Made by a program: the position numbers and the translations under genes. A stretch of DNA of 64,000 nucleotides from Hypomesus transpacificus (lineage: Eukaryota; Chordata; Actinopteri; Osmeriformes; Osmeridae): NCBI RefSeq assembly GCF_021917145.1, contig NC_061061.1, forward strand, positions 1,016,896-1,080,895, given 5' to 3'. Shown in pieces: positions 1 through 12,852 of the stretch (position 1 is the stretch's first letter; every line of letters begins with the position of its first letter). The notes beneath the pieces are model-generated. The model was given only the letters and a program-made list of their open reading frames with translations. It did no database searches and was not told the origin of the DNA.

Positions 1-250
1 CAGCGTGGTAAATGGAGGCTAGCAGCTAGATGCTCACAGGACTAACAGCATGGTGAATAGAGGCTGGCAGCTAGATACCAGCTGGCACAACAGCATTGTA
101 AAAAAAGACTAGCAGCTAGATGATAGCTGGCCCAACAGCATGGTAAATAGAGGCTAGCATCTAGATGCTATTTGGCGCAACAGCATGGTAAATAGAGGCT
201 AGCAGCTAGATTCTAGCTGGCTCAACAGCATGGTAAATACAGACTAGCAC
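1..250. repeat. 45-bp tandem repeat, more than 5 diverged copies
   Basis: Unit like cagcatggtaaatagaggct followed by agcagctagatgctagctgg and cacaa, cut by the left edge of the window. Confidence 0.85.
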
Positions 251-2340
251 CAGAGCAATATCAGGTGTTGCTGCACGTTAATGAGTTGAACACAGCTGGA
301 GGAGTAGCAAAGCGCAATCTAAGAGAAGACACCATACTGGCACGCACGCACACACACACACACACATGCTGGCACGCACATGCACACACACACACCTCAT
401 CTGTGCCTGCCAGCCTCTTGGTGCATTGGGCCTCTTCCTAAGCAGATGTGAGTTGATCTCTGCTCCCAGAGGAAGCTGTGTTCTAGTGCTGCTGTGCATC
501 ATTCTGACAGCCCTGATCACCGGTCTCTGGCCCTCTGCTCCTCTCCTCCACCTCCTCCTCTCCTCCTTTCCTCCTCCTCCTCTCCACCTCTCTTCCTCCT
601 CCTTTCCACCTCTCCTCCTCCTCCTCCTCCTCTCCACCTCTCGTCCTCCTCTCCTCCTTTCCTCCACCTCCTCTCCACCTCTCCTCCTCCTCTCCTCCTT
701 TCCTCCACCTCTTCTCCACCTCTCCTCCTCCTCTCCACCTCTCTTCCACCTCCTCTCCACCTCTCCTCCACCACTCCTCCTCTCCACCTCTCCTCCTCCT
801 CTCCACCTCCTCCTCTCCACCTCTCCTCTTCCTCTCCACCTCCTCCTCTCCATCTCTCCTCCACCTCTCCTCCTCCTCCTCACCACCTCTCCTCTTCCTT
901 TCCACCTCCGCTCCTCCACCTCCTTTCCACCACTCCTCCTCCTGCTCCTCTTTCTCTCCTCCTCCATGTTCACCTCTTGCATCTCTCTTTCTTCTGTTGT
1001 TTTTCCTACGACTCAGCAAGTCCTGACTGCAGTCTGTTGCCCTGACAGCAACACTTGTACACACATACACACACACACACACACACCTCTACACGCACAC
1101 GCTGACACACTCACACTTTCACATAGACACACATGCACACTGACACACTCAAACAGACACACACTCACTCACGCACACACATACCTCCACACACATCTAC
1201 ACCCACACACACACACTCACACTTTCTCAGTATTCTGCAGCACAGATGGTAACTTAGATCTCTATGATGTTGTTTGCAGGCTTGTTTTAACTCCCCCTCT
1301 ACTTTTATACTGTTACAAACAGAAACAATGTTAATGTTACTATGACTCACTTGAATGCTGCTCATTAGAATACGGGCCTGAAAAGGGAACTAATTGCCCA
1401 TCATTTCTATCATCCCAGTTAAGTAGCCTTTTTATAATATTTGCGTAAGTTATACATTTAGCATATTTTAACTGATGTCATTATCGAGGAAGAAGAGACG
1501 AATAGAGGGTGAATTAATCAAATGTAACCATGGAGATGCAGTTGCTTTCGCGTGCAAAACAAACTAAACAAAAGCCAAAAGAGACCCTTCAGCTCCAAAC
1601 ATAATTGATATTTTTGAATTGTTAACAAAATTCCATTTGTGTATTCAGCACTTCTTTGTGGTATGTCAGGAGGAACAAGTGTGCGTGTCATATCCTGTTC
1701 TGTTGGGTTGGACCCTCTGCTTGTGGTTGTGAGTCAGCAGATAGCAGCGCCTGGCTGTGACGGTAGTTATCGATAACCAATCACATAGCCTTCTTACTGG
1801 ACCGATGTAACTTGTGTTTCCTGAGGTGCTCTGCTGCAGTCATCTGTTTTCACTGCATCCATCCATCCATCTCTATCCATCCCACTATCCGTCCCTCCAT
1901 CCATCCATCCCTCTATCCATCCATCCCTCTATCCATCCATCCATCCCTCTATCCGTCCATCCATCCCTCTATCCATCCTTCCATCCATTCCTTCTTTATT
2001 TATCCATCTCTGTACATCTCTGTGAATCTCTGTACATCTCTGTGCATCTCTCCATCTCTCTGCATCCATCTCTCTATCTCTCTATCTGCCTCTGTCCATC
2101 TCTCCATCCATCTTCTATTGTGCAGGATGTGATAGACTGGTAATTGAACAAGGAATGAGGAACAGGAAGTGATGGACAGGAATTGTAATCAGCTCAGTAA
2201 ATCATCTGTTGTTCTACAACTCTCCTCCTGAAGACACACAAACAAGAGTATTTCGAAAGACATTTGAAAAACCAGCCCTTCACTATGAATTCACTGACAT
2301 TTCAGGTTTCCTGTCAAACAGCTTCCTGCTGACATCTCCC
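251..2340. repeat. Low-complexity intergenic or iglon5 intron sequence: CT, CA and ATCC tracts
   Basis: No exon seen. 537-967 is a (CTCCT/CCACCT)n tract, 1038-1230 is CA-rich, and 1856-2110 is an (ATCC)n array degrading to (CATCTCT)n. The long open frames here are products of these repeats. Confidence 0.8.
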
Positions 2341-2477
2341 TCCAACTCTTTCTCCCTCTTTCTCTTTCCCTCTCTCTCTACCTCCCTCTCTCTCTACCTC
2401 CCTCTCTCTCTACCTCCCTCTCTCTCATTCCCTTTCTACCTCCCTCCCCTTTTCCCCCTCCACCTCTCTCTATGTCC

Positions 2478-2510
<33 letters not shown>

Positions 2511-3730
2511 CCTCCCTCCCTCCCTCCCTCCCCTTCTCCCCTCCATCTCTCTCTCTTTTTTTCTGTCTCACTCCTACCTACCTCCCTCCCTCTCCATCTT
2601 CAGCTCCTTCGCTCTCTTTCTCTGTCCCTCTCTACCTCTCACCTATGCCAGTCACTGTGAAAAGCAGACAACCCACATCCGTCTTGTTCTGCAGAGAGAG
2701 TGTCCAGGTGTTGCTCTCCTCCTGCCCATCACTCTCTCCCTGCCTGCATCCCTCCTTCACTCACTCTCTCCCTGCCTGCATCCCTCCATCACTCTCTCCA
2801 AATTCACACCATACTGTGGCTGACAGGTGGAGCAGAGGAGAGAGGAGGGGAGAGAAGAGGGGAAAGGAGGGGGAGAGGAGAGGGAGGGGGGATAGAGAAG
2901 AGAGGAACATGAAATGTACCAGATTGAGGCTGAGTTAGGAGTGTTAGGTGAGAGTGTGTGTGTGGCGTGAGTGTGTGTGTGTGATAGGGGAGTGTGTGTG
3001 TTGGGAGTGTGTGTATTGCAAAAGGGGGGTTGTCCAGAGTTAATAGGATAAGACGGGAGAGAAAAGGCCTCTCTCTGCTGTTTAATGTTTAATCCCCCCT
3101 CTAACCCCCTCAGACCCCCCCTCTCCCAGCCCCAGCATCTCAGAGTCTTGTGCCTCTCTTCATCAACAAGGTATCGGAGGGAATCGCCTCAGTAAATATT
3201 TAATTGGCTGCAGCATGCCACTGTTGATTTGAAGCTCTGCCTTTTGTCTATCCCTCTCCCTCCCTACCTCCCTTCCCTAGTCCACCACGTGGCCCCTCCC
3301 CTTCTTCTCTTCTCCTTAATATCCTCTATCCTCCAACCTTTACTTTCTTCCCATCACTCTCCTCTCTTCTCATCCCCAACCTCTTCTCTCCTCTCCTTCC
3401 CCCCTTTCCCCTCCTCCCCTCTCCTCACCAACCTCTCCTTCCTTCCCCTCTCCTCTAATCCCCAACCTCTTCTCTCCTCGCCTCCTTTCCTTTCCTCTCC
3501 CCTCCTCTCTCTCCCTGTGTGTCTCCCTCTCTATCATTAATGTAGAAGGCTGGTGTGTGTGTGCCGTCACCGGAGCAGGTGTCGCGCGCTTCGCAGCCTC
3601 TGAGCTGACAAGACCATGCCTGCACACACCTCAGCACCTCCTCCTCCCTCCTCCTCCCCCCTTTCTTCCTCCCTCTTCCTCCTCCCCCCCCCCCCCATCC
3701 CCTCCAAGGTCAAAGCAGCCCCGTTCTGCA
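2341..3730. repeat. CT-rich and GA-rich simple sequence
   Basis: 2341-2660 CT tract, 2830-2905 GA/GGGA tract, 3240-3530 and 3640-3705 CT tracts. No exon is recognised between them. Confidence 0.75.
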
Positions 3731-3831
3731 GATATACAGGGAGATGAGAGGAATCTGTCAAGCCCGGCTGGGTGTGTGCATGTGGGCGGGGCCACAGGAA
3801 GCTGGAAGTATCTGTGTGTGTGTAGTTGTGT

Positions 3832-4000
3832 GTGTGTGTGTTTGTAGTTATGTGCCTGTATGTAGTTATGTGTGTGTTTGTAGTTATGTGCCTGTATGTA
3901 GTTATGTGTGTGTTTGTAGTTATGTGCCTGTATGTAGTTATGTGTGTGTTTGTAGTTATGTGCCTGTATGTAGTTATGTGTGTGTTTGTAGTTATGTGTG
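3832..4000. repeat. 36-bp minisatellite of GT-rich units
   Basis: Repeated unit containing gtagttatgtgcctgtatgt and agttatgtgtgtgttt, about four and a half copies. G/T-rich sequence continues to 4240 with a poly-G run at 4124-4140. Confidence 0.85.
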
Positions 4001-4561
4001 GATGTGTGTGGGGGTAGGTGTATATGTAGTATATGTTGTGTCTAACTGTGTACTGTGTATATTTGTAGTTGTGTGTATGTAGTTATTTGGCAATGTCTGG
4101 ATGTGTGTGGGGTGTGTGGGGATGGGGGGGGGGGGGGGGGTGTTGGTGTGTGTGGGGTGTGTGGGGTGTGTGTGTGTGTGGGGTGTGTGGGGGTGTGTGT
4201 GGGTGTGGGGTGTGTGTGTGGGTGTGGGTGTGTCACTCATGTTGTCTCTGTTCCAAGGGCAGCAGCAGGAGAGGACAGGGCAGCAGCAGGAGAGGACAGG
4301 GCAGCAGACAAGGAAGGACAGGACAGGAAGATAGACCTAGTAAAGCCTCCCTCCTGTAGCCAGGTGGTGCCACAGCACTGGTGCCATGTTCTCAGCATGG
4401 CGTACTATACCATACAAGCAGCACCAAGTGAATGTTGTAATTGTATTATGCTGTCAGCCAGCCAGCAAGGGAGAGATGAACTGTCCTAGATATTGGAGCA
4501 GTTGTAGATTTGAGTGTGATTCTAGCTTTTCATTGGAGATTTTCATGGACACCTTTCTTAC

Positions 4562-4715
4562 AGGCCTTGTTAACACACACACACACACCAACACACACTC
4601 ACACACACACACCAACACATGCACCAGCACACACACACACCAACACACACTCACGCACCAACACACACACATGTCAACATTCATGCCTGTGCACACACGC
4701 ACAAACACATAACAC
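4562..4715. repeat. CA-rich microsatellite
   Basis: Compound (CA)n with caccaa and tcacac interruptions. Confidence 0.8.
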
Positions 4716-4945
4716 CATGCCCCCTTTTAGTAAATATTCTATGATCAAGCATGCTGCTAGACAGTCATTATCAGAGGTAATCACCTTTCTTCGCTGGTGT
4801 TGTTTGCGTAACCATGACACTGATAATGCTCACATATCCTTCTAATGCTCCACACTCAGGCTGGGATTCCTCTACACCCTGACCACCCACATTCATCCAA
4901 ACCTTCAGCTGGTCTCCAGTACATGCTGCTGCCCCTCCCCTCTTT

Positions 4946-4950
<5 letters not shown>

Positions 4951-5033
<83 letters not shown>

Positions 5034-5160
5034 TCTCTCACCATCTCTCTCTCTCCCTATCTCAATCCCTCTCTCAATCCCTCTTTCTCTCTCTGCCTCT
5101 CTTTCACCCTATCTCTCTCTAATTCCCTTTCTCATCTGCCTTCTCCTCCAGCTCTCTTCC
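4951..5160. repeat. (CT)n microsatellite
   Basis: Almost pure (CT)n over 4951-5032, decaying to CT-rich sequence up to about 5160. Confidence 0.9.
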
Positions 5161-5204
5161 TCTCATCTTCTGTCTCACTCTGTCACCTTCTCTCTCACCC
5201 TTAC

Positions 5205-5380
5205 CATGGGATAGTCTCTCTGGGAGGGTCTCTCTGGGGGATAGTCTCTCTGGGAGGGTCTCTCTGGGGGAGGGTCTCTATGGGGGAGGGTCTCTCTGGG
5301 GGATAGTCTCTCTGGGAGGGTCTCTCTGGGGGAGGGTCTCTATGGGGGAGGGTCTCTCTGAGGGGGAGGGTCTCTGGGGG
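5205..5380. repeat. Minisatellite of GGGTCTCTCTGGGGGA-type units
   Basis: Tandem 15-16 bp units such as gggtctctctgggggatagt, with larger groups of units repeated. Confidence 0.85.
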
Positions 5381-5672
5381 GGCTTCAGTGTCTCCATTGA
5401 TGTTGTTATCTCTCTGGAGGGTTATCTGAAGTTGTTATCTGAGACATGAGCTGCTCTTGTTGTTGTTATCATTGTTTGCAGAGTTGCGGCATGCAAACAG
5501 GAGCAGAAGAATCCTAGAGGCACAACTTCAGAACCCTAATCCCAGCTGGGTTGTTTGTTTATTTATTTATCTGAATCTGTTGTCACCCTCCAGCAAATAC
5601 AAGCGATGTGTGTGTGTGTGCCAGTCCCTTCATTTCATCCTCTGCTGGCCAGCATCATTCCCATCCTCTGGC

Positions 5673-6137
5673 TAGTCAAGGCGTGTTGAGAGAGCAGCTC
5701 GTTAAGGCATGTTGAGAGAGCAGCTCCTTAAGGCGTGTTGAGAGAGCAGCTCGTTAAGGCGTGTTGAGACAGCAGCTCGTTAAGGCGTGTTGAGAGAGCA
5801 GCTCGTTAAGGCGTGTTGAGAGACCAGCTTGTTAAGGTGTGTGTTGAGAGAGTAACTCGTTAAGGTGTGTGTAGAGAGAGCAGCTCGTTAAGACGTGTTG
5901 AGAGAGCAGCTCGTTAAGGTGTGTGTTAAGAGAGTAGCTCGTTAAGGTGTGTGTTGAGAGTGTAGCTCATTAAGGCGTGTTGAGAGAGCACTTGTTGAGG
6001 TGTGTGTTGAGAGAGTAGCTCGTTGAGGCGTGTTGAGAGAGCAGCTCGTTAAGGTGTGTGTTGGATGAGCAGCTCGTTAAGGTGTGTGTTGGATGAGCAG
6101 CTCGTTAAGGTGTGTGTTGGATGAGCAGCTCGTTAAG
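5673..6137. repeat. 26-bp minisatellite, about 17 copies, just upstream of an iglon5 exon
   Basis: Unit of the type gttaaggcgtgttgagagag plus cagctc, with variants gtgtgtgttg and ggatgagcag. It ends about 165 bp before the exon at 6302. Confidence 0.88.
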
Positions 6138-6301
6138 AGTGGTATCCACAAGCACTTTTCAGAGGTGACATTTTACAATCAAGTTTCAATGGGAATCACA
6201 TAACACCTCAGCGTGGCTAACTCCCCTGCCCTCTCCTCCCCTCCCCCCCTCCCCTACCTCTCCTCTTCTCACCTCACCCCCTCTCCCCTTCCCCTATGCA
6301 G

Positions 6302-6380
6302 GGCTGGAGGTGTTCGGAGCAGAGTTCAACGACCAGCCGGACAACATCACGGTTTTGGAGGGAGCCAGCATTATCCTGAG
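6302..6380 (+). CDS. iglon5: iglon5 exon: first part of Ig domain 1
   Basis: Follows a C/T-rich tract ending in tgcag. Frame starts in the third-base context GG|CTG and reads [20 protein letters not shown], then SIILR, ending CTG AG before gtaact (phase 2). It carries an N-glycosylation site (NIT). In the IgLON genes I know, Ig1 is encoded by one exon; here it continues only after a 266-bp intron. Confidence 0.8.
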
Positions 6381-7727
6381 GTAACTATGACTACAGTGCT
6401 GATGATGCTGAGCACACCTGACTATTCACCTCCTGTGGGGTGTGATCGAGTCTCTACACTACCTGTATTATGGACCCCTGCTGATGGTGCTGATGTTGGG
6501 TTGGTGTGATTCAAATGTGTAAGGGTCAGGGGTCATGGTTAGGGTTGTGTTATGTTTGTGTGAGGGTCAGAGGTCAGAGCTATGTTTTGTATGTGTAAAG
6601 GTCAGGGGTCAGAGTTGGGGGTAAATCCTACCCCCCTTCTTCCCAGGTGTAAGATTAACGAGGAAGTGACCCACAAGGCGTGGATGAACCGCTCCAACAT
6701 CCTGTTTGCCGGAACAGACAAGTGGTCTCTGGACAAGCGTGTGACGCTGCTGAACAGCAACAGCAGCGACTTCTCCATCCAGGTGGAGAAGGTGGCGGTG
6801 GCCGACGAAGGGATCTACACATGCAGCTTCCAGGCTAACAACAAGCCCCGCCTCTCCCTCGTCTACCTCATCGTGCAGGGTGAGGAGGGGGAGGGAGGGA
6901 GGGGGAGGAGGGGGAGGAGGGGGAGGGAGGGAGGGAAGGAGGGGGTAGACAGGAGGATGAGGGTTAGGGTTAGTATGGGGGTGTGTAAACAGATGGTCGT
7001 GGTGGAAGTGGGGGGATGAGGAGGCTGGGGGCGGGGCTTGTCAAGCTGCCTGACTGGCTGGATAACTGACAGCACAGCAGAGGACCGGGGCGGGGACTGT
7101 CTCCAAGGTAAAGGGCAGCGTGAGCGTTGTGGGAGGGATGTTGAGTCACACACGTGTGCTTCGGGAATAGATGCACCAGAAGGTTCAGAACAAACGCCTG
7201 CACCCTCCTTGATTCCAGATTGCCTCCAATTTCTGTCTTAGTTCGATATCAAATATAATAATCATACGCCCCCCCACACACACACACTCTCACACACACT
7301 CTCACACACTCTCACACACACACACTCTCACACACACACTCTCACATACACACACACACACGCACACGTGAGAACCAGAATGTGCTCCCTGTGCCCTAGC
7401 TCTGCTTCTCTGGGAGGGCCTCGGCCAGACCCTAAACTCCTCTCCCAGCTCATTAAACAAACCTCCTTAATGGCCCATTTAAATTCAAGGCCTATGTTGT
7501 TATCTATGTGACTGTTATACATAGTGCTAGCAGTGTAATGGGAGTTCAGAGCACAAAGGCAGTAGATTGGGGGGGGGGGAGATTATGTTGATGGAAACAC
7601 AAAGATTGTTCTGAAACAGATTCAGACCATATTTTATCTGTGAGTCAGCAAGATGAAACATTCTGTAATGTACCAGATTCATCACAGGCACATCCTAGTT
7701 CCAGACACACAGTCCTAAAGACACACT

Positions 7728-7815
<88 letters not shown>

Positions 7816-8262
7816 GGCCTCCTCAGTACCGGCCAGAATCGTGAACGTATCGAAGGACGTGTCTGTGAGCGAGGGGGAGAACGTGGGCTTGTTCTGCCTG
7901 GCAGTGGGACGACCAGAGCCCACCATCACCTGGAGGGAGCAGAAGTGTAAGACACACACACTCACACACTCACAGACACACACACTCTCACACACTCTCA
8001 CACACACAGACACACACACACACACCACCACACACACAGGCACACAGACAGACTCTCCTCCTCCTCTCCTCTTCTCTCCTCCTCTCCTCTCTCTTGAATG
8101 AGTGAGTGGATGTTTGAGTGTCTGTGCTTGTGAGTTTGTGCATTTGTGTGAGTTTGTGTGCGTTCCCAGAGGAGCAGTGGAGCGAAGGGAGTAGGATGGT
8201 GGTTTGTGTGTGTGTGTGTGGGGCTGTGCAGTGACACAGTACATCACACAGCTGGCGGGGCA

Positions 8263-8316
<54 letters not shown>

Positions 8317-11300
8317 GACACCGTACATCACACAGCTGCTGTAAATAAAAGTGCACAAAAGCCTCCCACTTAGCTATCATCACACATCTGGAGCCCCCAT
8401 CCCCCTCTCTCTCCCCTTCTCTCTCTTCCTCTCTCTCCCTTTCTCTTTCTCCCCCTCTCTCCCTCTCTTTCCCCTTCTCTCTCTCCTCCTCTCTCCTCAT
8501 CCCTCTCTCTCCCTATCTCTCCCCATCCTTCTCTCCCTGTCTCTCTCTTTCTTCCTCTCTCCCTATCTCTCCCCATCCTGCTCTCCCTCTCTCTCCCCCT
8601 CTCTCCCTATCTCTCCCCATCCTGCTCTCCCTCTCTCTCCCCCTCTCTCCCTGCTATCTCTCCCCATCCTGCTCTCCCTCTTCCCCCCCCCTCTCTCCCC
8701 CTCTCTCCCTATCTCTCTCCATCCCATCCCTCTCTCTCTACCCCATCCCTCTCTCTCAATCTCTTTATCTATGTTATTCCTTCTCCAGCAGAAATTGTTA
8801 TTGCAATCAGTTTTATCTCTTTCTCCTGTGTGTGTGTGTGTCTATGTGAGTGTGTGTGTGTGTGTTTACTGCATTATACTATGCACTGTGTGTGTGTAAG
8901 CCACACAGTGTGTAAACCACACAGGGTGTGTGTGAAGCGTCTAGTGCAGTAGTGCCTAAAACTGGCAACATGGAATGTAAGCACTCTCCTGGACTCCTGT
9001 GGCAGGACCGAAAGACCTCACAGAAAAACAGCACTGATTGCAGATGAGCTGAGGCGTTCGAACATTGATATTGCTGCGCTTAGCGAGACCAGGCTCCTTG
9101 ATGAAGGGTTGCTGACAGAGGAAGGGTCTGGTTACACCGTCTTCTGGAAAGGCTACCCCCTAGGTGGACAACATCTGCACGGTGTGGGACGGGCCATCAG
9201 GAACACACTGCTACCAAGACTCACTGAAACACCTGTGGGCATCAGTGAAAGACTGATGACCCTCCGTATCCCCCTGGCGAAGAACCGCTTTGCTACACCT
9301 TAGTGTGTATGCGCCAACCCTGCCATCCGACACTGAGGTTAAAGACTCTTTCTATCAGTCACTGGATGAGGCTCTCCACCGGATCCCCAAGACCGACAAG
9401 ATCCTCCTCCTTGGGGTCTTCAATGGTCGTGTGGGGCAGTGACAGGATATGGAAAGGAGTGCTTGGCTGGCATGGTATTGGTGACTAGCAAGCAAGTGTG
9501 TGTGTGTGTGTGTGTCTGCAGGCAGAGGTGTGGAGGGAGCTGGAGGCTGTGAGCTCATGCCTTCATGCCTAATAGAATGTGTGAATAACATGGTAGAACT
9601 GATAGACCCTGTGGGGGCAGGCAGAAAAGCAGCCCTCATCCATCCCTCATCCTTTCATCCATCCCTCATCCTTTCATCCATCCATCCCTCATCCTCTCAT
9701 CCATCCCTCATCCTCTCATCCATCCCTCATTACATTTACATTTAGTCATTTAGCAGACGCTCTTATCCAGAGCGACTTACAGTAAGTACAGGGACATTCT
9801 CCCCGAGGCAAGTAAGGTGAAGTGCCTTGCCCAAGGACACAACATCATGTTGCACCGGCCGGGAATCGAACTGGCAACCTTCAGATTACTAGCCCGATGC
9901 TCTACCCGCTCAGCCAACTGAGACCCCTGACACCTCATCCTTTCATCCATCCATCCCTCATCCTCTAATCCATCCCTCATCCTCTCATCCATCCCTCATC
10001 CTTTCATCCATCCCTCATCCTTTCATCCATCCCTCATCCTTTCATCCATCCATCCCTCATCCTCTCATCCATCCCTCATCCTTTCATCCATCCATCCCTA
10101 ATCCTCTCATCCATCCATCCTTCATCCTTTCATCCATCCCTCATCCTCTCATCCGTCCCTCATCCATCCTCACCTTCATCCATTCCATCCTCTTATCCAT
10201 CACTCATCAATCCCTCCTCATCCTGTCATCCATCCCTCATCCTCACCCTTATACATCCCTCCTCTCCTCATCCTCTCATCCTCACCCTCATCCCTCCATC
10301 ACCCTGGCCTCATCCACTCTTCATCCAGCCCTTACCCAGCCCTCATCCAGCCTTTAGCCACTTGTTGCCACTACAATTTACAATGCTCTCCAGTTCAGTA
10401 GCCATGCAGATAATCCTCCTGTATAGTAAACCTCCTGTATAATATTCAATTAGAATAATCTTCAATAATCTCTGACAGGATTCATCCTGCCGTTAAGTGT
10501 CTATTGTCAGCTTACACCCATGCATGTGTTTGCCTGTTTATTTGCGTGTGCGTGTTTGTGTGAGTGTGTATGTGAGTGCTGCTAGCGTCTGTGTGTGTGT
10601 GAGTGTTGCTCTGGGGTCTTAAAGAGCAGGAAGAGTTTCAGCATTGTGCTGTAGTTTCAGCAGTGTGCTTCTGTGTTAGTGAGGAGATGGTGTAGCATGT
10701 TTAAACCCTAACTGTGTTAGTGAGGAGATGGTGTAGCATGTGTTAGTGAGGAGATGGTGTAGCATGTTTAACCCTAACTGTGTTAGTGAGGAGATGGTGT
10801 AGCATGTTTAACCTTAACTGTGTTAGTGAGGAGATGGTGTAGCATGTATAACCCTAACTGTGTTAGTGAGGAGATGGTGTAGCATGTATAACCCTAACTG
10901 TGTTAGTGAGGAGATGGTGTAGCATGTATAACCCTAACTGTGTTAGTGAGGAGATGGTGTAGCATGTATAACCCTAACTGTATTAGTGAGGAGATGGTGT
11001 AGCATGTATAACCCTAACTGTGTTAGTGAGGAGATGGTGTAGCATGTATAACCCTAACTGTGTTAGTGAGGAGATGGGTGTAGCATGTATAACCCTAACC
11101 CATGTGAGAAACACCTCATGACTCTGGAGACCAGGGTTAGGGTTACAGTAGGGTTAGGGTTACAGTAGGGTTAGGGTTACAGTAGGGTTAGGCTAGGGTT
11201 AAACCAGGGTAAGGGTTAGACCAGAGTTAAGCCAAGGTTAGGGTTAGACCAGGGTTAGACCAGAGTTAGGGTTAGACTGGGGTTAGACCAGGGTAAGGGT

Positions 11301-12291
11301 TAGACCAGAGTTAGGCCAAGGTTAGGGTTATACCATGGTTAGACCAGAGTTAGGGTTAGACTGGGGTTAGACCAGAGTTTAGGGTTAGACTGGGGTTAGA
11401 CCAGGGTAAGGGTTAGACCAGAGTTAGGCCATGGTTAGGGTTAGACCATGGTTAGACCAGAGTTAGGGTTAAACTGGGGTTAGACCAGAGTTAGGGTTAG
11501 ACTGGGGTTAGACCAGGTTTAAGGTTAGACCAGGGCTAGGTTACAGCTGTCTGGAGAGTTCTCTCTCTCCTCTCTCAGTGTGACGCAACAAGAGATGTGG
11601 GCTGGATTGTGCCAGACAGGATCATTCTGTTTCCATGGTACTGGGGAGTGTGTCAACACCAACTAACACATCTTCTTCTTTTAGTGGAGAGCAGATGTCT
11701 CCCAGGGAGGGGAGAGAGGGAGGGGGGGCTAAGTGGGCTTCCTCTCCCCTCCTTTCTCCTCCTTTCTCCTCTCCCCTCCTCTCATTTCTCCCCTCCTCTG
11801 CTCTCCCTCTCCCCTCCTCTCGTTTCTCCCCTCCCCTCCTCTCCTCTCCCCTCCTCTCGTTTCTCCCCTCCCTCTGCTCTCCCCCTCCTCTCCTCTCCCC
11901 CTCCTCTCGTTTCTCCCCTCCCCTCCTCTTCTCTCCCCTCCCTCTCGTTTCTCCTCCCCCTCCCCTCCTCTCCCCTCCTCTGCTCTCCCCTCCTCTCGTT
12001 TTCTCCCCTCCTCTGCTCTCCTCCTCCCCTCCTTTCACCTTGCCACAGACCTTTCACACACATACACACACAATCCCTCAAACACACACTCACTCTCACA
12101 CACACCCTCAGAGCTGTGGTAACTGGTGTTGTGGGCCCCCAGCCGGCCTGATGAATGAGGGGGAGTTCCTGGACATCACGGAGATCAAGAGGCAGCAGGC
12201 AGGAGAGTACGAGTGTGTCACCAACAACGCTGTGGCCCCTCCCAGCAAGCACAAGGTCAAGGTGGTGGTCAACTGTGAGTGCTGTTCCTCT

Positions 12292-12347
<56 letters not shown>

Positions 12348-12360
12348 CTGTTCCTCTTCT

Positions 12361-12399
<39 letters not shown>

Positions 12400-12412
12400 C
12401 TGTTCCTCTTCT

Positions 12413-12451
<39 letters not shown>

Positions 12452-12462
12452 GTTCCTCTTCT

Positions 12463-12527
<65 letters not shown>

Positions 12528-12790
12528 CTGTCCCTCTCCTCCTCACACACACAGGGGGCTAATACAACACTCTCACAGGAAGATAATGTGATGCTAATAC
12601 TGTATGAATATGAATGATTGAGTATGTATGCACGCATGTGAGCTGAGATCTGAGCAGTTGCTGTGTTTGAGACTCAAACAGCACCTTCTCTCCCCCCTCT
12701 CCCTCCATCCCCCTTTCCCTCCCTCCCTCCCTCCCTCCCTCCCTCCCTCTCTCTCACTCACTCCCTCCCTCTCTCTCACTCCCTCTCTCA

Positions 12791-12852
<62 letters not shown>

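Noticed and set aside
9731..9927. Functional tRNA gene
   Set aside because: A and B boxes are present, but the acceptor stem is not formed and a SINE tail follows; the same holds at 16150 and 40766.
11130..11545. True chromosome end
   Set aside because: Motifs are degenerate, and iglon5 exons continue on both sides.
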